This document shows, one piece after another, positions 32,156 to 42,094 of a stretch of 64,000 nt of DNA (positions within the stretch are counted from its first letter, which is position 1; every line of letters begins with the position of its first letter). The translations under genes were made by a program, and so were the position numbers. The DNA lies in NCBI GenBank assembly GCA_964630775.1, contig CAZVYY010000005.1, positions 62,001 to 126,000 on the forward strand, in the 5' to 3' direction. The notes under the pieces are model-generated. The model saw only the letters and a list, made by a program, of their open reading frames with translations, had not been told where the DNA came from and ran no database searches. The DNA is from Anaeroglomus sp964630775. Lineage in GTDB: Bacteria; Planctomycetota; Phycisphaerae; Sedimentisphaerales; Anaerohalosphaeraceae.

Positions 32156-33388
32156 ATGGGACGTTGGGTAGTGTTTGTACTGCTGTGCAGCAGTGTGATG
32201 GGTTTTGCGGCGGAAACGCCTGTTGCGGAAAACGAAGAACCTGCTTCGCTGCTGCCGGATACAGGACCATTTTCGTTTTCATTTGGTCTGACCCACATTT
32301 ATCAGCAGAATATGCGCGGCGGCCTGAGCACCCATGACCGGCGCGGACGCTTTTCGGGCAGCTATGATATCGAAATGACGACGGACCTGAAGCGGCTGTT
32401 CGGGATTGACAATGCCGAGCTCTATACGCACGTGGAAGGCTTCTGGAACAAGACCGAAGGCATTGATTCGGTCTCGACCGGCAGTGCTTTCGGCGTCAAC
32501 GGCGATGCCATGCCGCGGGACGCTGCGGTGGTGACGGAGCTGTGGTATCAGCATTATTTCTTCGACGGCGACTTCATTGTCCGCCTAGGCAAGATGGATT
32601 TAAGCGGCGGATTTGAATGCAGCGGTTGCCCGGTATCTTTTGACTGCAATCGCTACGCCAACGACGAGACGGGTCAGTTTCTCAACAGTGCCCTGGTCAA
32701 CAACCCGACCATCCCGTTCCCGGATTATACGCTGGGGCTTGCCATGCACTATGCCCCGGCCGGTGCCGGATGGTATATCACGGCCGCGGCCGCCGATTCG
32801 CAGGGCGACCACCGCGAAACGGGATTCCGCACGGCCTTTCACGATGAGGATTATTATGTCTATATGGCCGAAACGGGCATTACGCCCAGTTTTGGACAGT
32901 TGAAGGGCACCTATTCGGTGGGTGTCTGGCACATGCCGGAACCGACGGATGTGGATGGCGACGGCTTTTCGTCCCGCAACAATACCGGCATGTATCTGAG
33001 CTTTGACCAGATGCTGAGTAAAGAAAACGAGGATGACAACGATTCGCAGGGGCTGGGCACCTTTTTCCGCTTTGGCTATGCTCCCTCCAATCATAATGAG
33101 ATGACGCAGTTTTACAGCACCGGCCTGAGCTATCAGGGTCTGTTTGACGGACGCGATGACGATGTGCTGGCCTTCGGTGTGGCACGGGGTTACTTCAGTG
33201 AGGCCGCTGGGGCGACCTATACGGAAGATTCCGAAACGGTCTTTGAGGCCTTCTATAATTTTGCGGTCAATTCCAGCCTGACCGTGACCCCGTCGATCCA
33301 GTATGTCGCCGATCCATCCTCCGCGGACAATGGACGCGACCTCAAGGATGCGGTGGTCTTTGGCCTGCGGATGCAGATGGTCTTCTAA
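32156..33388 (+). CDS. OprB-type carbohydrate-selective porin family protein
   Basis: Start ATG 32156 with AAAGGA nine bases upstream; a TTG nine bases earlier in frame is less likely. A signal peptide (MGRWVVFVLLCSSVMGFAAE) precedes a beta-rich, aromatic-alternating barrel of about 390 residues ending in F, as outer-membrane porins do. Family segments include YDIEMTTDLKRLFGIDNAEL, VTELWYQHYFFDGDFIVRLG and DLKDAVVFGLRMQMVF. OprB porins pass sugars or other small solutes. Here it begins 48 bases after feoB and ends before a shared terminator, so an iron-regulated outer-membrane channel is plausible (inference). It supports a Gram-negative-type outer membrane. Confidence 0.85.
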   Translation: MGRWVVFVLLCSSVMGFAAETPVAENEEPASLLPDTGPFSFSFGLTHIYQQNMRGGLSTHDRRGRFSGSYDIEMTTDLKRLFGIDNAELYTHVEGFWNKTEGIDSVSTGSAFGVNGDAMPRDAAVVTELWYQHYFFDGDFIVRLGKMDLSGGFECSGCPVSFDCNRYANDETGQFLNSALVNNPTIPFPDYTLGLAMHYAPAGAGWYITAAAADSQGDHRETGFRTAFHDEDYYVYMAETGITPSFGQLKGTYSVGVWHMPEPTDVDGDGFSSRNNTGMYLSFDQMLSKENEDDNDSQGLGTFFRFGYAPSNHNEMTQFYSTGLSYQGLFDGRDDDVLAFGVARGYFSEAAGATYTEDSETVFEAFYNFAVNSSLTVTPSIQYVADPSSADNGRDLKDAVVFGLRMQMVF

Positions 33389-33410
33389 CAGTCCAGAACC
33401 CAGTCAAAAG

Positions 33411-33450
33411 AAAAGGCCGGATGTGATATTCCTCACACCCGGCCTTTTTT
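33411..33450. terminator. Bidirectional terminator between porin and glycosyltransferase genes
   Basis: AAAAGGCCGG - 19-base loop containing GTGATATTCCTCAC - CCGGCCTTTTTT. Runs of A on one side and T on the other serve both converging genes. Confidence 0.85.
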
Positions 33451-33466
33451 ATTGCAGTCCGAGGGA

Positions 33467-35256
33467 TTACGCCTGCACCACCTTGGAATGGGTTTTCTTG
33501 ACGGCCTTGTGAATGCTCTTGAGGACGTAATTTTCCGCCACGGCCTCCCAGCCCATGTGCTTGGCGATTTCATAGCCGCTGCGGAGCAGTCGATAGGATT
33601 CATCGTCGTTGTGCGGCAGACGAGCACAGATTTCCAACGCGATTTTCTGGCTGATTTTGCGTTCGATCTTGTTGCGGTACTCGCGGTCGATCTTGAGCAG
33701 GTGTTCGATTTCCAGGCCCGAATCCCCGTTGAGTTCGGTATAGTCGGCGAAGATGACGTTGGGGACGTCCTTGCCGCCGGTGACGGCCTTGACAAATCCC
33801 GCACAGCCGCAGATGGACGTCACGATGCACAGCCCGCCAAAGCACAGCGGTTCAAGCTGGGCGATGCCGAACGGTTCATAGATACTCTGTCCGAATTCCG
33901 CATCGGATCCTCTGCGGATGTCCATGAATTCCATATCATAAGGCATTCGGTGGCCGCAGCACTGGCGGGAGAAGCCGAACTGATTGATGAAGATGGCCTT
34001 GATGGCCCGGCTTCTGGCGTTGAATTCCTGAACGCCGGCATAATAGGCCGCCTCGCCGCCGGACAAATCCGGCATGCCTTCGCGGTGGGCCACCGGCCAG
34101 TTATATGCCGCTTCCATATCATAAATATCGCGGTCGCGCCGGCGGTGGGTTTCGGTGCTGAGCACCAGCAGCACGCCGGTCTTGCCCTGGGCCAGAAATT
34201 CCCTGTCCATGTGTTCCAGCACCCGCAGGTCGCGCCACAGTCCCTTGCTCAGCACCAGCCGGGTCACGTGGCTGAACACAAAATCCGGCCGCCAGCCCAG
34301 CAGGTTCTGGCAGTAATCTTTTAATTTGTCGCGGGACTGCTTCTTTTCGGCCAGCGTAATTTCATACGCGGGAATGCCGTTGTACGTCAGATCGATGTCG
34401 GCCAGTTCGAACTCCGGGGCCAGAAATTTCAGTTCATCGACCACGCAGTCCCCGACAGCCAGGATNNNNNNNNNNCGCAGAATCGGGCGGCATCCACGAG
34501 GGCATACTTGAAGTAGCTGGTCTGATCGCCGAAGACATCATTGACAAATAAATCCTGCTGATGGGCTTTGCGAAGGACGTTATAAAACATCGTGTCGTGT
34601 CCCGGATGGCCTTCGACAATGCGGCGCATCGGGGCGACTTCATGGGCATAGAAGACGGTTTTGAAATCGAACGGATCGAGCTTGGCCGCCAGCGCCGTGG
34701 GCATCCCCATAAACTCATGGGAGACAATCACGGTATTGCTGTCTTTTTCGGCGGCGCCGATGGCTTTGAGGGCGGCAATCGCCGGCATCGCCAGACGCAC
34801 ATACTGTTCAAATTCCCAGAAATTTTCGAAGGCGTTGCTCTTGATGCCGTATTCAAAAAACAGCGACGCCTTGAATTCATTCAAAGGCCCCTGTTCCATG
34901 CGGGTAATATCGATGAGAATAATTTCCGGCGAGCTTTTAATCTGCGTCAGCGGGTCCAGGAACGTGCGCCGTCCATAAACGATGCCGATATTATACTTGC
35001 TCTCGATTCTGCGGAAACTGGATACATAACTGGTTTTGACATACCCGTCGATAGAGGAATAAAGAACCTCTCCGCCGGGACCCAGACGCGAGGAGACGTC
35101 ACCTTCGGTGGAGAAGAGGGGACTGACTAAAATATTGCGAGCGGTGGCATCCAGATAAGCCTTGCTGGTGAACAATCCATCCAGCACGGCACCAATGCCT
35201 CCGATTTTTCCAACTGCCTCATGCGTTACGTGAACTACTGTCGGTTTCTGCATCAT
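33467..35256 (-). CDS. Glycogen/starch synthase-like glycosyltransferase (GT-B), interrupted by an assembly gap
   Basis: The N-terminal part (35256 down to the gap at 34475) has THEAVGKIGGIGAVLDGL, with the KxGG nucleotide-sugar motif of GT5, and EFMGMPTALAAKL and FYAHEVAPMRRIVEG. The C-terminal part (34465 to 33467) resumes as ILAVGDCVVDELKFL and carries VTRLVLSKGLWRDLRVLEHM and IYEPFGIAQLEPLCFGGLCI, the ExxxxxxxE donor-binding motif. The 10 Ns are not a multiple of three and shift the frame, so software would report two ORFs, but the two halves form one protein of about 595 residues. It probably makes or extends an alpha-glucan; exact specificity is uncertain. Confidence 0.85.
34466..34475. 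other. Assembly gap (10 N)
   Basis: Ten undetermined bases inside the glycosyltransferase gene. The round number suggests a placeholder of unknown true length. Confidence 0.95.
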
Positions 35257-35704
35257 TGCGATAACCTCGTCTAAGCCAAAGTCACTTCATTTCATTTAGA
35301 ATCACTAAAAGACCCGTAAAATCCCGAATCCATGTCTATCGTCACGGATTGAGGCCCATTGCCGTTTAAAATATAATGAATAATCGGCAATCGTGGCGGC
35401 TTTTATCAGGAATTTTACGGAGATTTTTTGTGCTTTGTTTTCTGTAAAAATAAAACATATTTTATCGGCCTCAGCTCACATCCGATAATTCTCATTACTA
35501 CTAAAACAGATATTATAAGAACGTAAAATCTTTTTTATGCGGCCCCCTGCGAAGAACAATCATAGCCTGTTGGCTCAGACGTTCAGGCATAGTCGTGATA
35601 TCCCTTAGCTTGGAGCGCAGTGATTCTCAAATACGGTCGTCTTATGGCTGAAATTGCGGCAGCAGGGTGACGCAGCCCCGTGACTACGCGCAGCACAAAA
35701 CGAC
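35257..35704. other. 448-base spacer, no gene seen
   Basis: Lies between two minus-strand genes. The first 200 bases after the glycosyltransferase start are A+T-rich and should hold its promoter. No ORF, tRNA or convincing hairpin was found in the rest. Confidence 0.6.
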
Positions 35705-37831
35705 CTACTGCACCACCGGGAATTCGGTAATCCGCAGCGTCGAGCAGCCGTAGGGTATCAGGGTGATGTCCTGGGCCGGCTTGCCTCGCAGATGTGACTG
35801 CGGCAGGCTGTGCGGCAACGGCCCGGCCATCTCGTTATACAATTGCCACTCCGGCACCATCTTGCCCCGCGTTTTCAGCTCAATCGGGGCATTTTCCAGA
35901 TTCCACGGGTAGTTGCTGACTTTTTCTTTTTTCTGAACCACAAAGCCCTTTGCGGGATTATTAACCACCTCATCAAGTAAGCCATAATTCCACGGGCTTT
36001 TCGGATAGACTTCATAGTATTCCCCGAAATGGTCCCGCCCCTCAACGAATTTCCACTCCTCCTCGATTTTCAGCACATACACCAGCGGCCCCCGCTCCAC
36101 TGCGACGGAGTTTTCCACCCACCGGCTGGTCCCCACCTCCATCGGCAATTCCAGCTCGACAGTATCTTCATTCTTCCATTCCCGGCGGATTTTGGCTATC
36201 TGTCCGGCCGCGACCTTCCCCCAGACTTCCTGATTAATCAGAACCTTCGCATCCCGGCACCAGGCCGGCACACGCAGATGCAGCGGGAATGTCACTTTGT
36301 CTTTTGCATACACCGTAAACCGGATACTCTCTTCAAACGGATAATCCGTCTGTTCGACGATACGAACCGGGACCCCCTTGGCCACTTTTGCATTCACTTC
36401 ACAGGCCCCATAGACCAGCGCCGCCAGCCCGCCATCGGCTGTACCGTACCACAGATTCTGCACGAATTTGGGCCAGCCCTGGTGCATATTGCAGGTACAG
36501 CACGGATACCCCGTCAGCAGCCCGAAGCACGAATCCGTCCCGCCATGACTTTCATCCTCATAAAAATTCCGCTTGCCCCGCGACACCTTGACCTGATTGG
36601 CGGATTGAAAATACTGGCGATACTTGAAATCATCCGTGGCCTGCGTCGGCAGCGCGTTGAAGGCAATCTTTTCCAGATGGTCAGCCAGTTGCGTATCCCC
36701 GGTAATCGTCAGCATGCTTTCCAGCGAAAACATCATTTCCACGACCGAACAGAACTCAATGCCCTGTGTCGGATTATTGCCGTGCATCGGCTCATCGCCG
36801 CCATACATCCCCTGCGGCTGGCCGTGAAACAGCCGGATATCCCGCAAGGCATTCCGGGCCGCAGTCAGATATTTCTCCTCCGGATGCTGCTGATAATAAA
36901 TCACCGGCGTCTTGAGTCCCTGTGCCAGATTCACACAATGAAAGCTCTGCAACTGCCCCACATGCATCCGGGCAATCAATTCCCGGTTGAACGGATACCG
37001 GTTGCCGATGGTATTGGGATAGATATGGGCCAGGTTATCCTGCGGATTGTCATAAGGATTCAGGAAAATCTCCGTATAGGGAAAGGTCTGCTGATAAATC
37101 AGCTCCGCCAATTCCAGCAAAAACGCATCGCCGGTCTTGTTGTACAGCCAATAGATCACCATCAAATTATCCGCCCCGCGCCGGTTGGCCCAGAACGACC
37201 AGTGATCCAGATGATACTCCGGCAACTGTTTAAGCTGATACCGGAAATATTTTGTCAGGACCGCAATCACCCGCTCATCCTGTGTGGCCTCGCAATACTG
37301 CTGCAGGATTTTAAGCATCACCATTCGCGGCCACCAGTCCTCGCGCGGTTCCTTCTGAATGCCCGGCTCATCTTTGGGCCGTTCCTTAAATCGCTGGGGG
37401 CCAAGATACCCATCGTCCCGCTGATGGGTCAGCGTCCACTCCACCCACGGTTTGACTTTTTCAATCAGGGCCGGGTCGTTCAGGATATACGCCAGCGGCA
37501 AGAGGCCATCGACCCAATACAGGCCCCGCTCCCAACTGTCGCCATCGCCGCCCAGCCAGCCGTTCCGCGGTCCGATGACCTGACTATACCGGGTATCCAG
37601 ATTTCCCGTCAGTCCCGACTGCATCCGGCCCAACTGCTCTTTGAGCCACCCTTCCGGCCGGATCGCCCCCACCGGCAGCGGCACATAGGGATTGACCCGC
37701 AACGGCGGCCGGTTATTCATATAATTGGCCGCCGAAGCTGTCGCCGGTTCCGCCCCGGCAAACCCGGCAGCCGTGCAAATACTCATCACCCCCACAACCG
37801 TAACCATCCATCGCCTCGTATTCTGTTTCAT
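35705..37831 (-). CDS. GH127-family (DUF1680) beta-L-arabinofuranosidase-like glycoside hydrolase
   Basis: The 708-residue exported enzyme has a signal peptide ending GFAGAE. It shows the family's (alpha/alpha)6-barrel segments LRVNPYVPLPVGAIRPEGWL, GGDGDSWERGLYWVDGLLPL and WTLTHQRDDGYLG. The active-site region FGLLTGYPCCTCNMHQGWPK contains the Cys cluster that binds zinc and supplies the Cys nucleophile in GH127. C-terminal beta domains follow (FPLHLRVPAWCRDAKVLIN, VAVERGPLVYVLK). It probably releases L-arabinofuranose or a related sugar from plant-type polysaccharide. A conserved upstream element at 37875-37943 is shared with the sulfatase remnant. Confidence 0.92.
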   Translation of the reverse strand: MKQNTRRWMVTVVGVMSICTAAGFAGAEPATASAANYMNNRPPLRVNPYVPLPVGAIRPEGWLKEQLGRMQSGLTGNLDTRYSQVIGPRNGWLGGDGDSWERGLYWVDGLLPLAYILNDPALIEKVKPWVEWTLTHQRDDGYLGPQRFKERPKDEPGIQKEPREDWWPRMVMLKILQQYCEATQDERVIAVLTKYFRYQLKQLPEYHLDHWSFWANRRGADNLMVIYWLYNKTGDAFLLELAELIYQQTFPYTEIFLNPYDNPQDNLAHIYPNTIGNRYPFNRELIARMHVGQLQSFHCVNLAQGLKTPVIYYQQHPEEKYLTAARNALRDIRLFHGQPQGMYGGDEPMHGNNPTQGIEFCSVVEMMFSLESMLTITGDTQLADHLEKIAFNALPTQATDDFKYRQYFQSANQVKVSRGKRNFYEDESHGGTDSCFGLLTGYPCCTCNMHQGWPKFVQNLWYGTADGGLAALVYGACEVNAKVAKGVPVRIVEQTDYPFEESIRFTVYAKDKVTFPLHLRVPAWCRDAKVLINQEVWGKVAAGQIAKIRREWKNEDTVELELPMEVGTSRWVENSVAVERGPLVYVLKIEEEWKFVEGRDHFGEYYEVYPKSPWNYGLLDEVVNNPAKGFVVQKKEKVSNYPWNLENAPIELKTRGKMVPEWQLYNEMAGPLPHSLPQSHLRGKPAQDITLIPYGCSTLRITEFPVVQ

Positions 37832-37874
37832 ATCTTCACTTTCTGAAGAATTGGTAAAGAAAACACTACATAAT

Positions 37875-37943
37875 CATAACACCATCGACGGATAATATTA
37901 ACCTCTCTCTTCTTAAAAATTGTCTTTTGAATTGATCATGAAG
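37875..37943 (-). promoter_or_regulatory. Conserved upstream element of GH127 gene
   Basis: Read on the minus strand: CAATTCAAAAGACAAT, then AAGAAGAGAGAGGTTAATAT, TATCCGTCGATGGTGTTATG. It lies 44-112 bases upstream of the GH127 ATG. A similar block lies upstream of the sulfatase remnant at 45638-45710 in the same orientation. Confidence 0.5.
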
Positions 37944-38656
37944 CATTATCGCCTGTAATCGTCCTTGTCCAACCCGCAGGGTTTAATCCGAATAGCTCTG
38001 GGGAATCGCAGCGAAACCCGGAGAAAACCGCCCACAACCACCCGCCCCAACCCCGAATGGGACCACGAATTCATCCTGGTGTTCGAAGGACTGTGCTAAA
38101 ACCACAAAAAACAGGAAATTATATTGACTTTCCTTGAGAATATAGATAAACTTGGGAAATAGATAATATCCCTTTTTGAAATCCACCTTGATTTTACAGC
38201 AAGAGTTCAGTTTGGTTTTTAAGCGTCCCAGTGAGCAGAATGTCTAAGGGCATGTTTGTTTCGGACGGACGGCAAAAGCCATCGTAAGGGGTGTTGTCTG
38301 TAGTTAATCATGCGGCACATCTTTTTTAAGGAAGGTTCACGGTACACCGCAGATGTACCGGAATTAGGAGTCTGGCGGGTATGATGCAAGACAGACCTAA
38401 TCGACAAGGCTTCGGGGGAATCATATCCATTATCTGCGCATATTTCCATAGTCCTCTTTTTGCGACTTTTCGGGTCTTTTCTCTCGGGATGTTATTTGTG
38501 ATTTATCTAAACCAAGTCTGCAAGCAATCCATTTGTACCCCGTTGAATTGCATCCTGCGCGATGGGTATCGTCTGGCCGGCCGGCTGAATCCGTCGGCGG
38601 CATTTCCATCGATCAGCAATCGAATCATTCATTCATAACCCAGGAGGATCGTGCTT

Positions 38657-38692
38657 ATGAAAAACAGAGTACAGTACGCAGGTTTCGGATAA
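38657..38692 (+). CDS. Possible 11-codon leader peptide
   Basis: ATG at 38657 with a strong AGGAGG site (12 bases upstream) opens a frame MKNRVQYAGFG followed by TAA. It overlaps a 9-bp perfect hairpin (38677-38699). Such a ribosome-loaded mini-ORF over a hairpin would be typical of a regulatory leader, here 76 bases before the large PA14/LamG gene. Could also be chance. Confidence 0.35.
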   Translation: MKNRVQYAGFG

Positions 38693-38699
38693 ACCTGCG
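38677..38699 (+). promoter_or_regulatory. Leader hairpin upstream of the PA14/LamG gene
   Basis: CGCAGGTTT - CGGAT - AAACCTGCG, a perfect 9-bp stem with 5-base loop and no T-run, ending 68 bases before the next ATG. Confidence 0.5.
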
Positions 38700-38767
38700 A
38701 TGGAGGCAAGGTGGACATGACCCGTTTCTGCAAGCAAATAGCTTAGATATTGAATGGAGGATTGAAC

Positions 38768-41700
38768 ATGAAGAAATGGTTGTATGTAATGATGTTATGT
38801 CTGGGATTAGTCTGGACCGTTCATGCCGATACCGGCCAAATCCTGTATGAATGGTGGCATAATACCGTAACCCAGCCGCCCGGGAATCTGAATGACCTGC
38901 AGGCAATCTATAATTGGACCGCCGGTCAAACTCGAAACATACAGTTTCTGACGAGCTTCCAGACTCCTGATGAGCCGCGGGATTACTGGGTGGGGCAGAT
39001 GACCGGGTGGTTAATTGCTCCAATGACAGGCGAGTACACCTTCCGGATTGCTGCCGACGATCAATGCCGTGTCTGGCTCAGTCCCGACGGCAATCCCGCC
39101 AACAAGACCCTGATATGCTTCCACGATGACTGGACCAACTACACCGAATGGACTAAATATGCGACCCAGAAATCCGCACCGATATTTCTGACCCAAGGAA
39201 AACTCTACTGGATTGAAGGTCTCTGGCGTGATGGAACCGGAGGGGGGTTCCTGCGAGTGGCCTGGGAAGGGCCTGAGCCGATAGGCAAGGCCGCCACACT
39301 GGCCAATCTGGAAAACATGATTATTCCCAACTCGTGCATGCTGTATTTGAATAGTATGACGGAATCCGCAATCGGCGTGGAAAATCCCGCCCCGGCCCGC
39401 GGCGAGTCGAATGTCGGAGTGGGTGTCCAGACGTTAAGCTGGGATCCCGTCGGAACAGGGATTACGCAGTATAAAGTGTATTTGAGTACAGACCCCAATT
39501 TGCAGGAAGAGGATTTACTGGGAACCGTAACCGAACCCCAGATTAATTCACCGGCCCTGGCTGCGGATCAGATTTATTACTGGCGTGTGGATGCCTCAGC
39601 CGGCGACCCCAATACCGCGGTTGGCGATACCTGGTGGTTTTATACTGAAGTCTGGGCTCCGGCAATTACCAAGCAGCCCCAGGATTTGAATCTCGGATTC
39701 GACTGTGAAGGGACTTTTACGATCACCGCAGAACCGACCAAGCCGGGTTTTGGCGGAACGATTACCTATGCATGGTACAAGGTCGTGGGTCAGCGGGATT
39801 CCAAACTCCTTAACGGACAGACCAATGACTCTCTGGTCGGAACAGGCACCAGCTATACCACCGGTGTAGAAGGGGATTACTACTGTGTTGTCAGCAACGA
39901 CTCGGGTTCGGTTGAATCCAATCTGGTCAAGCTGCGTGTCGGTGCCTATCTGATGCAGAGCCAGGATATTGGCTTGCCTTCTGCCGCCGGCAGTGCTTCG
40001 ATTGCCGACAATGGGGTGATTACCGTGACCGGAAATGGAGCCGATATATGGGGGCCTGCCGACCAGTTCCATTTTGCCTATCGTGAATTCTATGGGGATA
40101 TTGATCTGCGAGTCAAAGTCCTCAGCATGTCCGGCGGTTCGAATGAATGGCGGAAGTTCGGGGTCATGATTCGGGATCAACTGACACCGGCCAGTATTCA
40201 TGCCACCATGGCCGCCACCGCAACACAGGGGCCTGCCTGGCAGGGACGTTTCACCACCGATGCCGATGACAATGGCAACCAGAATCTCGGGGATCCCGAC
40301 TGGAATAACAATACCCCGTATTGGGTCAGGCTGACCCGCGATGCGGCAACCAATGAATTTCAGGGGTATTGGTCTTATGATGGAATAAACTGGACTCTGA
40401 TGGCCGGCAATAATGAAATTGACAGTCCGCAGGTCTTTGCGATGTCCGATCCGGTTTATATTGGTCTTGCCGTGACGGCTCACGATGCCGGGGTGCTGAC
40501 GACAGCCACGTTCTCGGATGCCACGGTCAATGGCAAGCCGCTGTTTGAGGCCCCCTGGACTCCGGATAAGGTTGTCTTCAGTCCCATCGACAGCAATGGG
40601 TGGCTGGTTTATAACGCAAGCCAGATTACCCTGACCTGGGACAAGGCTCCGTATGCCCCCTGTGACGCCACGTATGATGTTTACATGTCACAGGACCGCA
40701 GCCAGGTGGAAAATCCCCAAAGCGGATTGCAGCCGGTTGCCTCCAATATTACCGGCCTGACGGCTACAATCACCAATGCAGGCATCCTGAATCTGGCACA
40801 TGACCAGACGTGGTACTATCGAATCGCAGCCACTTCCGCGGCCGGCAACGGAACCCAGGATGGATTTGTTTTTGCGATTAATACGGTCAAAGCTGTGCCG
40901 GAAATCAGCACGCAGCCCCAGCGGCTTACCGTGGTCGATATCCCGGCCTCTGTGACGCTCAACTGTGTTGCAACAACCCTCAATGACGATACCGTGGTCC
41001 TCCAGTCCTATGTCTGGAAACGGGTCATCGGAACAAAAGACACCGACCTGAACGGGGATGACCAGGTGGTCTATACCGGCAGCAGTCCGGTCGAAATTAA
41101 CCGCAATGGCAAACGGTGGTATGACTGTTCAGTGACGCTGTCGATCAGTGATATCGCCCATGAAGGCAAGTATTACTGTGTTCCCGTGAATTCGTCGGGA
41201 ATTGCCATCTCGGATAATGCTTCTATCATGACCAAACGTCAGGTCCTGTATTATTCGTTCGATGAAATAACCGGCAATACAGTGCCGGATCTGTCGGACA
41301 GCGGTTTCGACGGGACCCTCGTTTCCTCCGGCAGTGCGAATGCCCAGGCCTCCTATGGCGGTCTCCAGCAGGGTATTGCCGGCAAAGCCATCTATCTGAC
41401 GGGACTTGGCGATCCCAATGCCGCGTGTGTCAACAGCGGTGCCACGGCGTATGACCTCGGTATCGAAGGGGCTATTCCCAAAACCTTCAGTCTATGGGTC
41501 AAGAATCAGGCCGGGGATGACGGCGGAGTCTTCTCGATTGGAACCTATGGCAAAGCCGAACAGGTCGTGGGGCTTCGTACTGTTGTCGGAACCGGCAATG
41601 TCTGGATGATCGATGCCTGGGGAAATGGAAACCGTACCTTTACCGTGACCCCCAGTTTTATGACCTGGACGCATATCGCGCTGACCTATGACGGGCAGCG

Positions 41701-42031
41701 GGTCAAGATTTTCGTCAACGGACAGAAGATCGACGACTATGCTCTGACGTTCAATCTCCAGAATGAACAGCCCTTTGTGGTGGGAGTCTGGGCGCGTACC
41801 GGATACGGTCCGGGCATCTCTCCGGTCTTTACAGGCTGGGTCGATGAAGTTCGTGTGTTCAACTATGCCCTGTCTCCGTCTGCTGTGGCGGATTTGTATG
41901 TCAGTCTTGCCGGCGGCAGTGTTTGTGCCGAGATACCGACGTATGATTTCACAGACGATTGCGTCGTGAATCTGGAAGACTTTGCAGTCTTTGCCGCGGC
42001 CTGGATGAACAGCTCCCTGGTGACACCATGA
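38768..42031 (+). CDS. Giant exported PA14/Ig/LamG protein with half-dockerin-like C-terminus
   Basis: Start at ATG 38768 (MKKWLYVMMLCLGL), with GGAGG seven bases upstream; an in-frame ATG at 38750 lacks a signal peptide start. The 1087-residue protein has a signal peptide and a PA14 domain at about 20-155 (MTGEYTFRIAADDQCRVWLS). An FN3-like region, an Ig domain near 300-400 (GDYYCVVSNDSGSVESNLVK) and a DUF1349/beta-jelly-roll region near 420-600 (RKFGVMIRDQL, YWSYDGINWTLM) follow. Then come another FN3, a second Ig and a LamG domain at about 840-1050. It ends DDCVVNLEDFAVFAAAWM. No catalytic residues were recognised; carbohydrate binding on the outside is likely. The next gene has the same design and follows after 63 bases. 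Confidence 0.85.
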   Translation: MKKWLYVMMLCLGLVWTVHADTGQILYEWWHNTVTQPPGNLNDLQAIYNWTAGQTRNIQFLTSFQTPDEPRDYWVGQMTGWLIAPMTGEYTFRIAADDQCRVWLSPDGNPANKTLICFHDDWTNYTEWTKYATQKSAPIFLTQGKLYWIEGLWRDGTGGGFLRVAWEGPEPIGKAATLANLENMIIPNSCMLYLNSMTESAIGVENPAPARGESNVGVGVQTLSWDPVGTGITQYKVYLSTDPNLQEEDLLGTVTEPQINSPALAADQIYYWRVDASAGDPNTAVGDTWWFYTEVWAPAITKQPQDLNLGFDCEGTFTITAEPTKPGFGGTITYAWYKVVGQRDSKLLNGQTNDSLVGTGTSYTTGVEGDYYCVVSNDSGSVESNLVKLRVGAYLMQSQDIGLPSAAGSASIADNGVITVTGNGADIWGPADQFHFAYREFYGDIDLRVKVLSMSGGSNEWRKFGVMIRDQLTPASIHATMAATATQGPAWQGRFTTDADDNGNQNLGDPDWNNNTPYWVRLTRDAATNEFQGYWSYDGINWTLMAGNNEIDSPQVFAMSDPVYIGLAVTAHDAGVLTTATFSDATVNGKPLFEAPWTPDKVVFSPIDSNGWLVYNASQITLTWDKAPYAPCDATYDVYMSQDRSQVENPQSGLQPVASNITGLTATITNAGILNLAHDQTWYYRIAATSAAGNGTQDGFVFAINTVKAVPEISTQPQRLTVVDIPASVTLNCVATTLNDDTVVLQSYVWKRVIGTKDTDLNGDDQVVYTGSSPVEINRNGKRWYDCSVTLSISDIAHEGKYYCVPVNSSGIAISDNASIMTKRQVLYYSFDEITGNTVPDLSDSGFDGTLVSSGSANAQASYGGLQQGIAGKAIYLTGLGDPNAACVNSGATAYDLGIEGAIPKTFSLWVKNQAGDDGGVFSIGTYGKAEQVVGLRTVVGTGNVWMIDAWGNGNRTFTVTPSFMTWTHIALTYDGQRVKIFVNGQKIDDYALTFNLQNEQPFVVGVWARTGYGPGISPVFTGWVDEVRVFNYALSPSAVADLYVSLAGGSVCAEIPTYDFTDDCVVNLEDFAVFAAAWMNSSLVTP

Positions 42032-42094
42032 CGTGCAGCACAGGGATAAGAGATGATGACGATAAACAATATCAGTTGAACGGAGGACTTTACA

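Larger units (their letters stand above)
37832..38767. other. 936-base spacer without a recognisable gene
   Basis: Open frames here are under 110 codons, overlap each other on both strands and match nothing known to me. Visible features are the shared upstream element at 37875-37943, a 7-bp hairpin CGGTACA-CCGCAGA-TGTACCG at 38339-38359, and the leader ORF with hairpin at 38657-38699. It separates the divergent GH127 and PA14/LamG genes, so it should contain promoters for both. Confidence 0.6.

Noticed and set aside
35520..35700. Possible RNA gene in the spacer behind GH127
   Set aside because: No cloverleaf or other recognisable RNA fold was found on either strand.
36029..37846. Plus-strand open frame of 605 codons
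   Set aside because: Antisense to the GH127 gene, His/Arg/Pro-rich low-complexity translation, no domain.
38219..38638. Overlapping short open frames on both strands before the PA14/LamG gene
   Set aside because: Frames of 76-105 codons overlap antisense, lack ribosome sites and motifs.
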